Below, piece by piece: positions 53,415-62,061 of a stretch of 64,000 nt of DNA. A program made the translations under genes and the position numbers. The stretch lies in NCBI RefSeq assembly GCF_902459745.1, contig NZ_CABPSJ010000006.1:310001-374000 (forward strand), read 5' to 3'. This stretch comes from Pandoraea communis. GTDB taxonomy: Bacteria; Pseudomonadota; Gammaproteobacteria; Burkholderiales; Burkholderiaceae. The notes under the pieces are model-generated. The model worked only from the letters and a program-made list of their open reading frames with translations. It was not told the origin of the DNA and did no database searches. The number at the start of each line of letters is the position of its first letter. Within the stretch, counting starts at the first letter, position 1.

Positions 53415-53723
53415 ATGCAACGCCCCCTTATTACCTCTGCTCTGGTTTGTGCAATGCTGGCCGTCTCGGCCGGTTCGGCTTTCGCCAGCGACGCCTTCGA
53501 AGGTCCCTCGGAATTCTCGTGGGTGCCGCAAACCAGCGTTCTGAGCCGCGCTCAGGTGCGTCAGGAACTGATTCAGACTCAACAGGCCGGTCTCTTGGTT
53601 CAACACGACACCGTGTACCCGAAGACCGCCCCCAAGGCACAGCCGGTATCGGCCAGCGCTCCGGTCACGATGGGTTCGGTTGGCGGCCAGCAACGCGCCG
53701 GCATGACCTACTTCGGTTCGTAA
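53415..53723 (+). CDS. Small secreted DUF4148 family protein
   Basis: This 102-residue protein has a signal peptide (MQRPLITSALVCAMLAVSAGSAFA) and a mature part with LSRAQVRQELIQTQQAGLL, the core of DUF4148, a family largely confined to Burkholderiales. Members are often present in many copies and are assumed periplasmic; their function is unknown to me. AGGAG precedes the ATG. A compound hairpin follows, and beyond it a second terminator suggests another short transcript. Confidence 0.88.
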   Translation: MQRPLITSALVCAMLAVSAGSAFASDAFEGPSEFSWVPQTSVLSRAQVRQELIQTQQAGLLVQHDTVYPKTAPKAQPVSASAPVTMGSVGGQQRAGMTYFGS

Positions 53724-53733
53724 TGTAACTCGC

Positions 53734-53768
53734 CGCGCCGCGCGCCTCTCATTAGAGGCCCCGGCGCG
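53734..53768 (+). terminator. Compound hairpin after the DUF4148 gene
   Basis: An outer stem, CGCGCCG with CGGCGCG, encloses an inner stem, GCCTCT with AGAGGC, around CATT. It is followed by TTGTTCTG, a weak T-tract. It probably ends the DUF4148 transcript. Confidence 0.6.
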
Positions 53769-53774
53769 TTGTTC

Positions 53775-53907
53775 TGCGCATAACGACGCGCCGGCATCCG
53801 CCGACGCATAGCGTGATCTCCGGTCTTCCCGACCCAAGACTCCTGTCGCTGTGCGTAGTGGTTCAACGCACAGGACTTTGCCCGTCGCTCCTGCGACGGG
53901 CTTTTTT
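53775..53907 (+). ncRNA. Possible short non-coding transcript ending in a strong terminator
   Basis: CTGTGCGT (53849-53856) pairs with ACGCACAG (53866-53873), and an alternative TCCTG/CAGGA pairing competes with it. Next comes CCCGTCGC/GCGACGGG (53881-53900) with C and six T, a near-ideal terminator. The DUF4148 gene already has its own hairpin upstream, so this second terminator suggests a separate RNA of about 100 nt or a long 3' UTR-derived RNA. No good promoter is seen. Confidence 0.35.
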
Positions 53908-53967
53908 AGCGAACCGCTGTGCAGCCGGCCGGTTCGCGAGATCCCCAATGCCGTGCCCGGAAACGAC

Positions 53968-53989
53968 GAAGCCCGCCGAAGCGGGCTTC
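53968..53989. terminator. Hairpin after the dienelactone hydrolase gene
   Basis: GAAGCCCGC and GCGGGCTTC form a 9-bp stem around CGAA, 29 bp past the minus-strand stop codon. The following minus-strand sequence, CGTCGTTTCC, is only partly T-rich. Confidence 0.6.
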
Positions 53990-54017
53990 TTGCCGTTCTA
54001 CCGCACGACGTCAAGAC

Positions 54018-54728
54018 TTACTTCGTCAGCCACTTCGCGAGGAACTCCAGCGCGCGGCCGTGAGCCAACGCCGCCGACGGCTGATGATACGAACCACGTG
54101 CCCAGCAGTTGAAGCCGTGATCGGCCTCTGGGTACACGAACACTTCGGTGTTCGGACGCGACTTCACGGCATCGCTCACGGCGCTCACGATATCCGGCGT
54201 GATGTGACTGTCCAATGCGCCATAGTGGAACTGCACCGGCACGTTCAGCTTGGCCGCCTCGCCTAGATAGTTGTGAATGCCGCCGCCGTAATACGGCACG
54301 GCGGCGTCGACCAGCCCGCGTGCCGCGCTCAGGTACGACAGCAGACCGCCAAAGCAATAGCCGACAACGGCGACCTTCGCATGGCCGTCGATCTTGGCGC
54401 GAAGCACCTTGGCCGTGGCTTCGATGTCTTTCACGGCCTTCTCGACGTCGACCGACTGGCGCAGTTCCATCGCCCGGGCCAGGTCATCGCCCGAATAGCC
54501 CAATTCCACGCGCGGGGCGGCGCGCCAGAAGATGTCCGGCGCGAGCACCACGTAGCCGTCCATCGCGTATTGATCGGCAACGCCGCGAATGTGTTCGTTC
54601 ACGCCGAAGATTTCCTGCACCAGCACGATGCCCGGGGCATTCGCCGTCTTACCCGACGGCGGCAAAGCCAGATAGGCATCGAAGGCGCCGTCCACGGTTT
54701 CGACACGGATCCATTGACTGTTCGACAC
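54018..54728 (-). CDS. Dienelactone hydrolase family protein
   Basis: This 236-residue alpha/beta hydrolase has the cysteine nucleophile in VVGYCFGGLLSYLSA, the acid in ALDSHITPD and the histidine in EADHGFNCWARGSYH, the classic Cys-Asp-His triad of dienelactone hydrolase. The N-terminal LVQEIFGVNEHIRGVADQYA is also typical. It has no neighbouring chlorocatechol or ortho-cleavage genes and is separate from the hpa operon, so it may be a general carboxymethylenebutenolidase-like esterase. Confidence 0.93.
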   Translation of the reverse strand: MSNSQWIRVETVDGAFDAYLALPPSGKTANAPGIVLVQEIFGVNEHIRGVADQYAMDGYVVLAPDIFWRAAPRVELGYSGDDLARAMELRQSVDVEKAVKDIEATAKVLRAKIDGHAKVAVVGYCFGGLLSYLSAARGLVDAAVPYYGGGIHNYLGEAAKLNVPVQFHYGALDSHITPDIVSAVSDAVKSRPNTEVFVYPEADHGFNCWARGSYHQPSAALAHGRALEFLAKWLTK

Positions 54729-55002
54729 GGAAGTTACTCCATCAAAGAAAGGGGGGATGCCTGCGCCGGGCAGTGTCCGGACGCCCGCAGAAACGGGGCG
54801 CCGCAGACAGCGCCGGCCGCGCGCAGTGAGGCCGGATCAGTATAGGCACTTTTGCGCTGCCGCACAGCACGCGGCAAAGCCCGCCGTACAAGGCTGTGCG
54901 GGCAGTGAGCAAGCGCACATCGTCACCTTGCGCCGCCAGTCCTCAACACCTCGCCCGCATCACGCGTCGCACGGTTTCGACGGCCGAACCCGAGTCGCGC
55001 AT

Positions 55003-55410
55003 TCACCCCGCGAGTGCGGCGTCGAGCAGCTTCGCCACGCCGCCAAATCCCGCCGCCTGCGCAGAGCCGATGCCATACAGGGCACTCAATGACGGCCCGG
55101 GATTCAGAAAATCCACCCGCACCTCGTCGGCGGACGCCGCCCACACCATTACCTTGAGCGGCAACTCCAGCCCGGCATGCGGATTGGCGGCCATCACCGG
55201 GGTGCCGCCCTTCGGGTTGCCGAAGAGCAGCAGGCGTGTCGGTCGTAGTTCCAGTCCGGCGGACGCGGCCGCCGCACGCTGATCGATGTCCGCGAAGATC
55301 GTCATGCCGTGTTGCTTGAGCGCATCGATCACGCGCGTCAGTGTGGCGTTGAAATCCACCGGGCTGCGCCATGACGTGACAGTGGCGGGATGCACGAAAT
55401 CGGCTGTCAT
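55003..55410 (-). CDS. DUF302 domain protein
   Basis: This 135-residue protein is one DUF302 domain: FNATLTRVIDALKQHGMTIFADIDQRAAAASAGLELRPTRLLLFGNPKGGTPVMAANPHAGLELPLKVMVW. The family forms small barrel-like dimers of unknown role. The start at 55410 is supported by GAGGAG upstream. There is no signal peptide. Its link to neighbours is unclear. Confidence 0.88.
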   Translation of the reverse strand: MTADFVHPATVTSWRSPVDFNATLTRVIDALKQHGMTIFADIDQRAAAASAGLELRPTRLLLFGNPKGGTPVMAANPHAGLELPLKVMVWAASADEVRVDFLNPGPSLSALYGIGSAQAAGFGGVAKLLDAALAG

Positions 55411-55608
55411 ACGGGGTCTCCTCGAACGCTGTGGCCGGAGTCGAAAGCCATTCCCGCGCCCGTTTGCGCGGCGAACGATCAGTGTAACGCCACACGCTTG
55501 TCCCTCCCGATGCTGCGCCACCCTCTGCGCGAAGCCATCGCGCGAAGCGTTGAAACCGGTGGATACCGCAGTCACCGTCCCGACATTGCGCGCGCCGTTG
55601 CATCCGGT

Positions 55609-56541
55609 TCATTCCTGAGGCACCGCCATGATTCGCTCGTTCCACTGCGGCAGCCATTCCAGCAAGAACTGCGCAAAGCCTTCCGCCGCCGGCGAGGCGG
55701 CGCGAGACAGCGGACGATAGACACACACCTGACGAATCGTCTCGGGCGCCACGACACGCCGCATCACCAAACCGAACGGATGCGCGAGCGCGGCCACATA
55801 GCCGGGTGTCAGCGTCGCGGCCAGCCCTTGCGCCGCGACACCGAGTGCCGTCGTGACGTTATCGACGACATCGATAGGTGTGATGCGCGCGTCGGGCGGC
55901 GCGGACAAGCGCATTTGCGCCACGCTGCGTTCATGATCGCGTCCGGCGGCTACGAGCGGCGTGTCGCGCAAGTCTGCCCAACGCACGCGGCGCCGGCGTG
56001 CAAGCGGGTGATCGGGCGTGCACCACAACACCCAGGGACTGTCGAACGCGGGTGCTCCTGCGACATGCGCGCCGGTGGCACGGTTGGGACCGATGGCCAG
56101 ATCGAGATCGCCGTTGGCGACATGATCGATGAGCATATCCACCGGCGTGTCGACCACGCGCACCACGACCTTGGGCCGCGTGTCGGCGTAAGCGCGAATC
56201 GCCGCAGGCAGCGCCATGCTGGCGAGCACGAGCGGCGCCCCCACGCGCACGATGCCGGCTGCGCGGTTGCGCAGATCGTCGGCGGTCTTCTCGGCAGCCT
56301 GCACATGGCGCAGCACCGATTCGGCCGAGGCGAGGAAATCGCGCCCCGCGCTGGACAACGCCACTCGCCGGGTGGTGCGATCGAAGATGCGAAAGCCGAG
56401 CACCGATTCGAGTTCGGCGACGAGTTGGCTCACGGCGGACGACGTGAGCCCCAGCCGGTTGCCGGCCTCCGCAAAACTATGCAATTCGGCGATGGCCACC
56501 AAGGCTTCGAACTGGCGGAGCGTAACGCGGGTCAGGGGCAT
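55609..56541 (-). CDS. LysR family transcriptional regulator, likely of the hpa operon
   Basis: This 310-residue regulator has a winged helix at the N-terminus (VTLRQFEALVAIAELHSFAEAGNRLGLTSSAVSQLVAELESVLGFRIFDRTTRRVALS) and a substrate-binding domain of two lobes (LDLAIGPNRATGAHVA, PWVLWCTPDHPLARRRRV). It lies downstream of the hpa genes on the same strand. An identical 18-bp sequence occurs 35 bp before its start and 85 bp before hpaH, the clearest evidence that it controls them. The start is ATG 56541. Confidence 0.9.
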   Translation of the reverse strand: MPLTRVTLRQFEALVAIAELHSFAEAGNRLGLTSSAVSQLVAELESVLGFRIFDRTTRRVALSSAGRDFLASAESVLRHVQAAEKTADDLRNRAAGIVRVGAPLVLASMALPAAIRAYADTRPKVVVRVVDTPVDMLIDHVANGDLDLAIGPNRATGAHVAGAPAFDSPWVLWCTPDHPLARRRRVRWADLRDTPLVAAGRDHERSVAQMRLSAPPDARITPIDVVDNVTTALGVAAQGLAATLTPGYVAALAHPFGLVMRRVVAPETIRQVCVYRPLSRAASPAAEGFAQFLLEWLPQWNERIMAVPQE

Positions 56542-56576
56542 GACGTGTCGATTATCAAGTTTTGCTGACGAATAGA

Positions 56577-56594
56577 CCAAAATCGATTGATTGT
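56577..56594. promoter_or_regulatory. Shared 18-bp motif before the LysR gene
   Basis: CCAAAATCGATTGATTGT here is identical, on the opposite strand, to 62957-62974 before hpaH. A related perfect palindrome, ACAATCGATTGT, lies at 56615-56626. Its placement 35 bp before the regulator start suits autoregulation. Confidence 0.7.
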
Positions 56595-56772
56595 TCCGTG
56601 AAGGGGCGTCGCCCACAATCGATTGTTGAAATTCACACGCCCCGTGTCAGCACAAGGTCAACCTGTCGATCCGCATTGATTTCGACGACGAGCGCCTGCC
56701 GGTCATGCAGGCCGTATGCAACGCCGAATCTGCGGTGCCGGCGGATATCGAGCCGCTGCCCCGCGGATCGTC

Positions 56773-56797
56773 AAAAAGGGCACCGAGGTGCTTTTTT
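56773..56797. terminator. Bidirectional terminator after the panE-like gene
   Basis: GCACC and GGTGC with a short loop are flanked by AAAAAGG and CTTTTTT, so either strand ends in a T-run. It lies just past the panE-like stop codon and separates it from the LysR gene. Confidence 0.75.
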
Positions 56798-56816
56798 GCT
56801 TCGCCAGACGACCGGC

Positions 56817-57806
56817 TTATTGTGGATACAACCCATGCACCCGCCCGAAGAGCCGCGTCAGGCCGAGCAAGGCGTCGATGTTGGGCGTGGGAACGGCTAC
56901 GCGCTGGCCGATCTCTCGCACCGCGCCGACCAACGCGTCGAGTTCGATAGGACGCTGCGCTTGCACGTCCTGCAGCATCGATGTCTTGACCGCGCCCAGC
57001 TTGGCCGTCACCTCATGCCGGTCTTCGGGCGACTGCTCGATCGCGCAACCGATCTTTGCGCCGATCGCCGCCGCCTCGCGCATCGCCGCCGAGCAAAACG
57101 CCCGCACGAGCGGATCGTCCAGCAACCGATCGATGGTCGCCCCCGTGATCGCCGAGACCGGATTCATCGTCAGATTGCCCCACAGCTTGTACCAGATGTC
57201 GAGACGCACGTTCTCCGACGCCGTCACGTCGAAACCCGCACGCGTGAGCAGTGCCGCAAGCCGTTGCACACGCTCGCTCGTTCCGCCGCCCGGCTCGCCG
57301 ATGATGAGGCCTCGCCCCATCTTGTGATCGACCAATCCCGGCGCCGGTGTCGCCGCACTCGCATGCACCACACAACCGATCACGTTCGCCTGCGGAATCG
57401 CCGCGCCAATCGCCCCTTGCGGATCGACGCTCGTCAACGTCTCGTCGCCAAAAGGCGTCACGCCTTTGCAAAACCACCAAGGCACGCCGTTCATCGCGGG
57501 CAACACCAGCGTCTGCGGCCCGAGCAACGGCGCGACGCACGCAGCCACCTGCGCGAGCGCCGGCCCCTTCACCGCAATCACGACCAGATCCTGAACGCCC
57601 AGCTTCGCCGCCTCTTCCAGCGGATACACCGCCGCGACCGGCGCCACTGCCAGCGTCTCACCCTGCTTCACTCGCCAGCCGTGCTCACGCAGCGCCGCCA
57701 GCGTCGCGCCGCGCGCCAGCGCACTAACCTGCGCCTCGCCCGTTGCCGCGAGCTTCAAACCGAGCAAACCACCGATGGCACCCGCGCCAATGATCGTCAC
57801 CTTCAT
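56817..57806 (-). CDS. Ketopantoate reductase family protein
   Basis: This 329-residue protein is PanE/ApbA-like. It has the Rossmann motif GAGAIGGLLGLKLAATG, the NADPH-binding VKGPAL region, the NGVPWW block with its conserved Asn, and WYKLWGNLTMNPVSAITGAT in the C-terminal domain. True PanE reduces 2-ketopantoate for pantothenate synthesis. Here it ends a meta-cleavage operon, 4 bp after the hpaG-like gene, so it may act on a pathway 2-keto acid. AGGAG precedes the ATG at 57806. Confidence 0.85.
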   Translation of the reverse strand: MKVTIIGAGAIGGLLGLKLAATGEAQVSALARGATLAALREHGWRVKQGETLAVAPVAAVYPLEEAAKLGVQDLVVIAVKGPALAQVAACVAPLLGPQTLVLPAMNGVPWWFCKGVTPFGDETLTSVDPQGAIGAAIPQANVIGCVVHASAATPAPGLVDHKMGRGLIIGEPGGGTSERVQRLAALLTRAGFDVTASENVRLDIWYKLWGNLTMNPVSAITGATIDRLLDDPLVRAFCSAAMREAAAIGAKIGCAIEQSPEDRHEVTAKLGAVKTSMLQDVQAQRPIELDALVGAVREIGQRVAVPTPNIDALLGLTRLFGRVHGLYPQ

Positions 57807-57810
57807 GCCT

Positions 57811-58761
57811 TCACTCCTGTCGATGTGCCGCGAGTCGATAGTTTTCCTTGAATCGCTCCGGCACCCGTTCATCAAAGCCCAGCGCCACCCGGCGCACTTC
57901 AGGGCTGTCGCCCGGCGCATGCCCCACTCCTAACGCCGCCGCACGCGGCGCGTCGATACGCACGACCATGCCGGAAAGCCGTCCGAGTTCCGTGATCTCG
58001 CACTCCACGAGATCGCCGGCGTCAACAGAGCGCGAATGACAGGGCGTACCCATCAGGATCACATCGCCCGGCACCAGCGTGATGTGCCGTGCAAGGTCCG
58101 CGATCACGTAGTGCGGACCCCAGATCGTCTCGTCGCCGATATCCGCTTCCTGCACAACGCGCCCATTGCGATACGTGCGCAATGTCTGCGCGAACAGATT
58201 CACGCCGCGCACGATGCCGGGGCCGATGGGCAACAGCGTATCGGCGCCCTTCACGCGCAGCATCGAACCCTGATCCGTGTCGCGAAAGTCTTGCAGTCCC
58301 ATATCCAGCGCCGGGCAGAAGCCTTCGACGTAATCCCACGCCTCATCCGGCAGCACATTCCGGCACGTACGCCCGATCACCACGGCGTACTCGCCCTCGT
58401 AGTTCAGATAGCGGCAGTCCGCTGGTTTGAGGATCTGACCACCGTGCCCGTTCAACGAGGTCGGCGGCTTCGTGAAGTACGTCGGGGTGTCCGTCGGCTG
58501 CGGCTTGTTGCGCGTCTCCATGCTACGCGAGCGATAGGAGATATGCACCGCGACAATTTTCGACGGCTCGACCGGCGGCAGGTGCGCCACCGTCTGCGGA
58601 TCGACGGTGCGCCCGTCATCAAGCCGCAGCAGTCCGCGCTCTGCCCCTTCCTCGACGATCGTGCCCCAGAACGCGCTGCCGCCGAGCAGGATACGACGGC
58701 GTTCGACACGCGGGCCGCGCATTACGGCAGGCAATTCGCGCAACGGAAATTGGAAGTCCAT
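57811..58761 (-). CDS. Fumarylacetoacetate hydrolase family protein, HpaG-like
   Basis: This 316-residue FAH-fold enzyme has the metal-binding acids in NYEGEYAVVIG and DMGLQDFRDTDQGSMLRVKG. Its closest match in this context is HpaG, which decarboxylates and isomerises the homoprotocatechuate meta-cleavage product. E. coli HpaG is a two-domain protein of about 430 residues, while this is a single FAH domain with a long N-terminal part. It lies 12 bp after hpaD. Confidence 0.85.
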   Translation of the reverse strand: MDFQFPLRELPAVMRGPRVERRRILLGGSAFWGTIVEEGAERGLLRLDDGRTVDPQTVAHLPPVEPSKIVAVHISYRSRSMETRNKPQPTDTPTYFTKPPTSLNGHGGQILKPADCRYLNYEGEYAVVIGRTCRNVLPDEAWDYVEGFCPALDMGLQDFRDTDQGSMLRVKGADTLLPIGPGIVRGVNLFAQTLRTYRNGRVVQEADIGDETIWGPHYVIADLARHITLVPGDVILMGTPCHSRSVDAGDLVECEITELGRLSGMVVRIDAPRAAALGVGHAPGDSPEVRRVALGFDERVPERFKENYRLAAHRQE

Positions 58762-58773
58762 GGTCTCGCCTTG

Positions 58774-59637
58774 TCAGAGGGTGTCGAACCAGATATGCAC
58801 GTTGCCGGTGCCGCGCGCGTTCTCGTACTCGGACAACACCGTGCCCGCGTTACGGCACGCCGCGCCGCCCAACGCCCCTACCATCTGCAAATAGTGCGCT
58901 CCGTGCGCTTCCCACGGTCGCGTGCGGTAGTCGTCGTCCCAATCGGCCAGAATCCGGTCGTGACGCCCCTCTCGAAACGCCTCGATCGCCCGCTTGTCGC
59001 TCGCGATATTCTCCGGACGCGACACATTGCTCTCGTGGAAAATGCGCGGATGATTCGGCTTCCAGTCGATACCGTTGAACTTGTGACTCAACGCCCCCGA
59101 CGCCAGCATCACCACGCGTAGGTGACTGCGGCGAATCGCCTCGCCGATCACTTCGCCCGACTCCAGGAAATGCGGCGTCTCGCAGTTCTGGCACGAACTC
59201 ACGGTGACGATCGGCCACCCGTCGAGCCGCATCTGCTTGATGACGTTGATCGTCGGATAATGGCGCGGCAAATCGGGATGCTGCACCGCGCGGGCGCGCA
59301 CGCCACGCTCGCGCGCGACGGCGTCGATGCCCAGCGCCAGCTCCGGATGCCCGCGATAGTCGTACGGCACACCGTGCAGATACCACGGCATCTCGTCGGA
59401 GATGTACCTGCCCGAGTAGTGCGCACCGCCATCGATCAGGTGATAGCCCGTGGTGAACCAGTGCGAGTCGAAAATCACGATGACGTCCGGGCGCGCCGCC
59501 ACGATGTGCTCACGCACCCGCGCATAGCCGGGAATCAGGTCCGAATCCGCTCCCGCGCCCTGCAATACGCGAAACTCCTCGCACTGCATCAGGCCGGGGT
59601 GATGCGACACCAGTGCCGCGCCGACGATCTGTCCCAT
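58774..59637 (-). CDS. hpaD: Class III extradiol dioxygenase, HpaD-like
   Basis: This 287-residue LigB-fold enzyme would cleave homoprotocatechuate (3,4-dihydroxyphenylacetate) or a close analogue next to the ring hydroxyls. Iron ligand candidates are His11-His12 in VSHHPGL and the histidine in IVIFDSHWFTTGYH. The catalytic-type VMLASGALSHKFNG block is typical. The start MGQIVGAAL is supported by GAGAGGAG. It sits between the aldehyde dehydrogenase and the HpaG-like gene. The exact ring substrate is inferred from neighbours. Confidence 0.85.
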   Translation of the reverse strand: MGQIVGAALVSHHPGLMQCEEFRVLQGAGADSDLIPGYARVREHIVAARPDVIVIFDSHWFTTGYHLIDGGAHYSGRYISDEMPWYLHGVPYDYRGHPELALGIDAVARERGVRARAVQHPDLPRHYPTINVIKQMRLDGWPIVTVSSCQNCETPHFLESGEVIGEAIRRSHLRVVMLASGALSHKFNGIDWKPNHPRIFHESNVSRPENIASDKRAIEAFREGRHDRILADWDDDYRTRPWEAHGAHYLQMVGALGGAACRNAGTVLSEYENARGTGNVHIWFDTL

Positions 59638-59690
59638 GTTGCGCTCCTCTCCTCTCGTTGTGATGTCGTTATGTCGCTGTGCGCGGCGCA

Positions 59691-61166
59691 TCAGCGATGG
59701 CTGAAGCTCGCCTTGAACGGTTGCCGGGGTACGACGACATCCTTGACGTCGCAGAAGAATTCGAAACTCCAGTCGCCGCCTTCGCGTCCGATGCCCGAGC
59801 GTTTGATGCCGCCGAACGGCGCGGCAAGATCGCGAATGCCGAAACTGTTGATCCAGATGAAGCCGGTGCGAACGCGCTCCGCCACGGCAATGGCACGCGC
59901 CTCGTCGCCATAACACACGCCGCCCAGCCCGTAGTCGGTGCCATTGGCCATATCGACGACTTCGTCGTCGTTTGCGAACGTTTGCAGGGTGAGCACGGGA
60001 CCGAAGACCTCCTGCTGCACGATCTCGTCGCGCTGGCGCAAATCGGTAAGCAGCGTCGGCGCGAAATACTGCGCGCCGAACGGATGCCGCGTGCCGCCCC
60101 AGAGCACACGCGCGCCCCCTGCGACAGCACGTTCGACGAAGCTCTGCACGCGCTCCAGTTGGCGCATGTGAATGATCGGACCGATCTCGGTAGCCCCGTC
60201 GCGCGGATCGCCCACCACCAGACGCTCAACCTGCGCTCGCAGCTTTTCGGTAAACAGCGTCGCCACGCCGGCATGCACCAGCAAACGGGTGCCCGCCAGG
60301 CACACCTGTCCCGCGTTGCGATACATCAATGCGGCGGTTGCGGCGGCGGCGTCGAGATCGGCATCCGCCAGCACGATGAAGGCCGACTTGCCGCCCAGTT
60401 CCAGACTGCAAGGCACGAGGTTGGCCGCCGCCGTCTTCGCTATCCACTTGGCCGTTGCCACCGATCCCGTGAACGAGATACGGGCGAGCCGTGCGTCGCT
60501 CACGAGCGCCGCCCCAGTCACTGCCCCCGAGCCCTGCAACAGATTGAACACGCCTGGCGGCAAGCCCGCTTCGTGCGCGCAGTCGGCGAGCAGCGAGGAA
60601 GTGAGTGGCGCCCACTCCGGGGCCTTCAATACCACCGTGTTGCCAGATGCGAGCGCCGGACCGATCTTCCATGTCGCAAGCATCAGCGGCGAATTCCATG
60701 GTGTGATCACCGCAACCACCCCTGCCGGGTCGTGACGCACGAGGTGGCGCGCCTGCGGCGTCTCGATCACGCGGTCTTGCAACGTCAATGCATGCTCGGC
60801 GAACCATGTGAGGTTCTGCATCGCCCGCGGCACCACGCCGTGTGCCATACGCGAGCGCAGCACACCCGCGTCGGCACTCTCCAACGTAGCGAAAGCGTCG
60901 GCGCGACGCCCGATCGCCTCGGCAAAGCGCTGAAGATACGGCTGACGCCCCGCCGCTCCCAGCGCCGCCCACGAGGGAAACGCCAGCGCTGCCGACGTCA
61001 CCGCCGCATCGACATGCGTCAGACTGCCACCGGCGATGTCGCCAAGCCGGGTCTGGTCGATGGGCGAGAAGCACTCGAAGGTATCGTCGGACGCCACGCG
61101 GCGACCGTCGATATAGTGGTCGGGCGATACCGATACGCCGGTGACGTCAAAGCGGGTAGCACTCAT
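59691..61166 (-). CDS. hpaE: 5-carboxymethyl-2-hydroxymuconate semialdehyde dehydrogenase, HpaE-like
   Basis: This 491-residue aldehyde dehydrogenase oxidises the ring-cleavage semialdehyde with NAD+. Motifs: TPWNSPLMLATWKIGPALASGN, FTGSVATAKWI, the general base glutamate in LELGGKS, the nucleophile in NAGQVCLAGTRLLV, and FGPVLTLQTF. Placement after hpaI and before hpaD supports HpaE over a generic aldehyde dehydrogenase. Confidence 0.88.
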   Translation of the reverse strand: MSATRFDVTGVSVSPDHYIDGRRVASDDTFECFSPIDQTRLGDIAGGSLTHVDAAVTSAALAFPSWAALGAAGRQPYLQRFAEAIGRRADAFATLESADAGVLRSRMAHGVVPRAMQNLTWFAEHALTLQDRVIETPQARHLVRHDPAGVVAVITPWNSPLMLATWKIGPALASGNTVVLKAPEWAPLTSSLLADCAHEAGLPPGVFNLLQGSGAVTGAALVSDARLARISFTGSVATAKWIAKTAAANLVPCSLELGGKSAFIVLADADLDAAAATAALMYRNAGQVCLAGTRLLVHAGVATLFTEKLRAQVERLVVGDPRDGATEIGPIIHMRQLERVQSFVERAVAGGARVLWGGTRHPFGAQYFAPTLLTDLRQRDEIVQQEVFGPVLTLQTFANDDEVVDMANGTDYGLGGVCYGDEARAIAVAERVRTGFIWINSFGIRDLAAPFGGIKRSGIGREGGDWSFEFFCDVKDVVVPRQPFKASFSHR

Positions 61167-61218
61167 GCCATGTCTCTTGCGAAAGGGTGAGGGACGACGT
61201 GAAGCCCACGGCGCGTCC

Positions 61219-62004
61219 TCAGCGCGTCGCGTCTTTGCCGGGGACGAACTTCGCGGCCAGCGAACGGCTCGCGCTCGCGAGCAACGCAGTGTCGATGCCT
61301 ACCGCGATGAAAGTCACGCCCTGGTCGAGGTAATGGCGGGCAAGCGTCTCGTCGGCACACAGGATGCCGGCGGCTTTGCCCGCGCGGCGAATACGCGCGA
61401 TGCCATCGTCGATGGCCTTGCGCACCTCGGGATGCGCTGCCTGACCGAGATAGCCCATCGACGCGGCGAGATCGGCCGGACCGATGAACACGCCGTCGAC
61501 GCCTTCGACGGCGGCAATGTCGTCGACCTGCGCCAGCGCATTGGCCGTCTCCACTTGCACAAGCAGACAGGTCGTATCGTTCGCGGCATGCAGATAGTCG
61601 TCGTAGCGATTCCACCGCGAGGAGCGCGCCAATCCGCTGCCTACGCCGCGTATGCCCTGCGGCGGATAGCGCGTGGCGCTGACAAGGGTCTGAGCCATCG
61701 CGGCAGACTCGACCATCGGCACGAGCAGCGTCGTCGCACCGATTTCGAGCACCTGTTTGATCAACACGGCATCGCCGTGGGGCAACCGCACGATGGGATG
61801 CGTCGGGTACGGCGCCACCGCCTGTAATGTCGCCAGCATCGTGCGCAAGTCGTTCGGCGCGTGCTCGCCGTCGATCGCCAGCCAGTCGAAGCCGCTGCCC
61901 GCGCACAATTCGGCAGCGTACGGTGTCGCCAGTCCCAGCCACAGACCGATCTGACGCTCGCCGCGCGCGAGTGCCTGCTTGAAGAGATTCGGGGGTGTTT
62001 TCAT
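61219..62004 (-). CDS. hpaI: 4-hydroxy-2-oxoheptanedioate aldolase, HpaI-like
   Basis: This 261-residue class II aldolase of the HpcH/HpaI family splits 4-hydroxy-2-oxoheptanedioate to pyruvate and succinate semialdehyde. The catalytic histidine is in IDGEHAPND, the arginine in PIVRLPHGD, and the metal-binding acids are in VQVETANAL and [12 protein letters not shown]. It is 57 bp after hpaH and 52 bp before hpaE. Confidence 0.93.
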   Translation of the reverse strand: MKTPPNLFKQALARGERQIGLWLGLATPYAAELCAGSGFDWLAIDGEHAPNDLRTMLATLQAVAPYPTHPIVRLPHGDAVLIKQVLEIGATTLLVPMVESAAMAQTLVSATRYPPQGIRGVGSGLARSSRWNRYDDYLHAANDTTCLLVQVETANALAQVDDIAAVEGVDGVFIGPADLAASMGYLGQAAHPEVRKAIDDGIARIRRAGKAAGILCADETLARHYLDQGVTFIAVGIDTALLASASRSLAAKFVPGKDATR

Positions 62005-62061
62005 GACATCGGCTCCAGTGAGATACGGAAGGACAGGCGCGGCGCGCGCCCTCGCACAAGG

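Noticed and set aside
59679-61190. 503-codon open frame opposite the aldehyde dehydrogenase gene
   Set aside because: Antisense shadow. The minus-strand product has all aldehyde dehydrogenase motifs, while this one has none.
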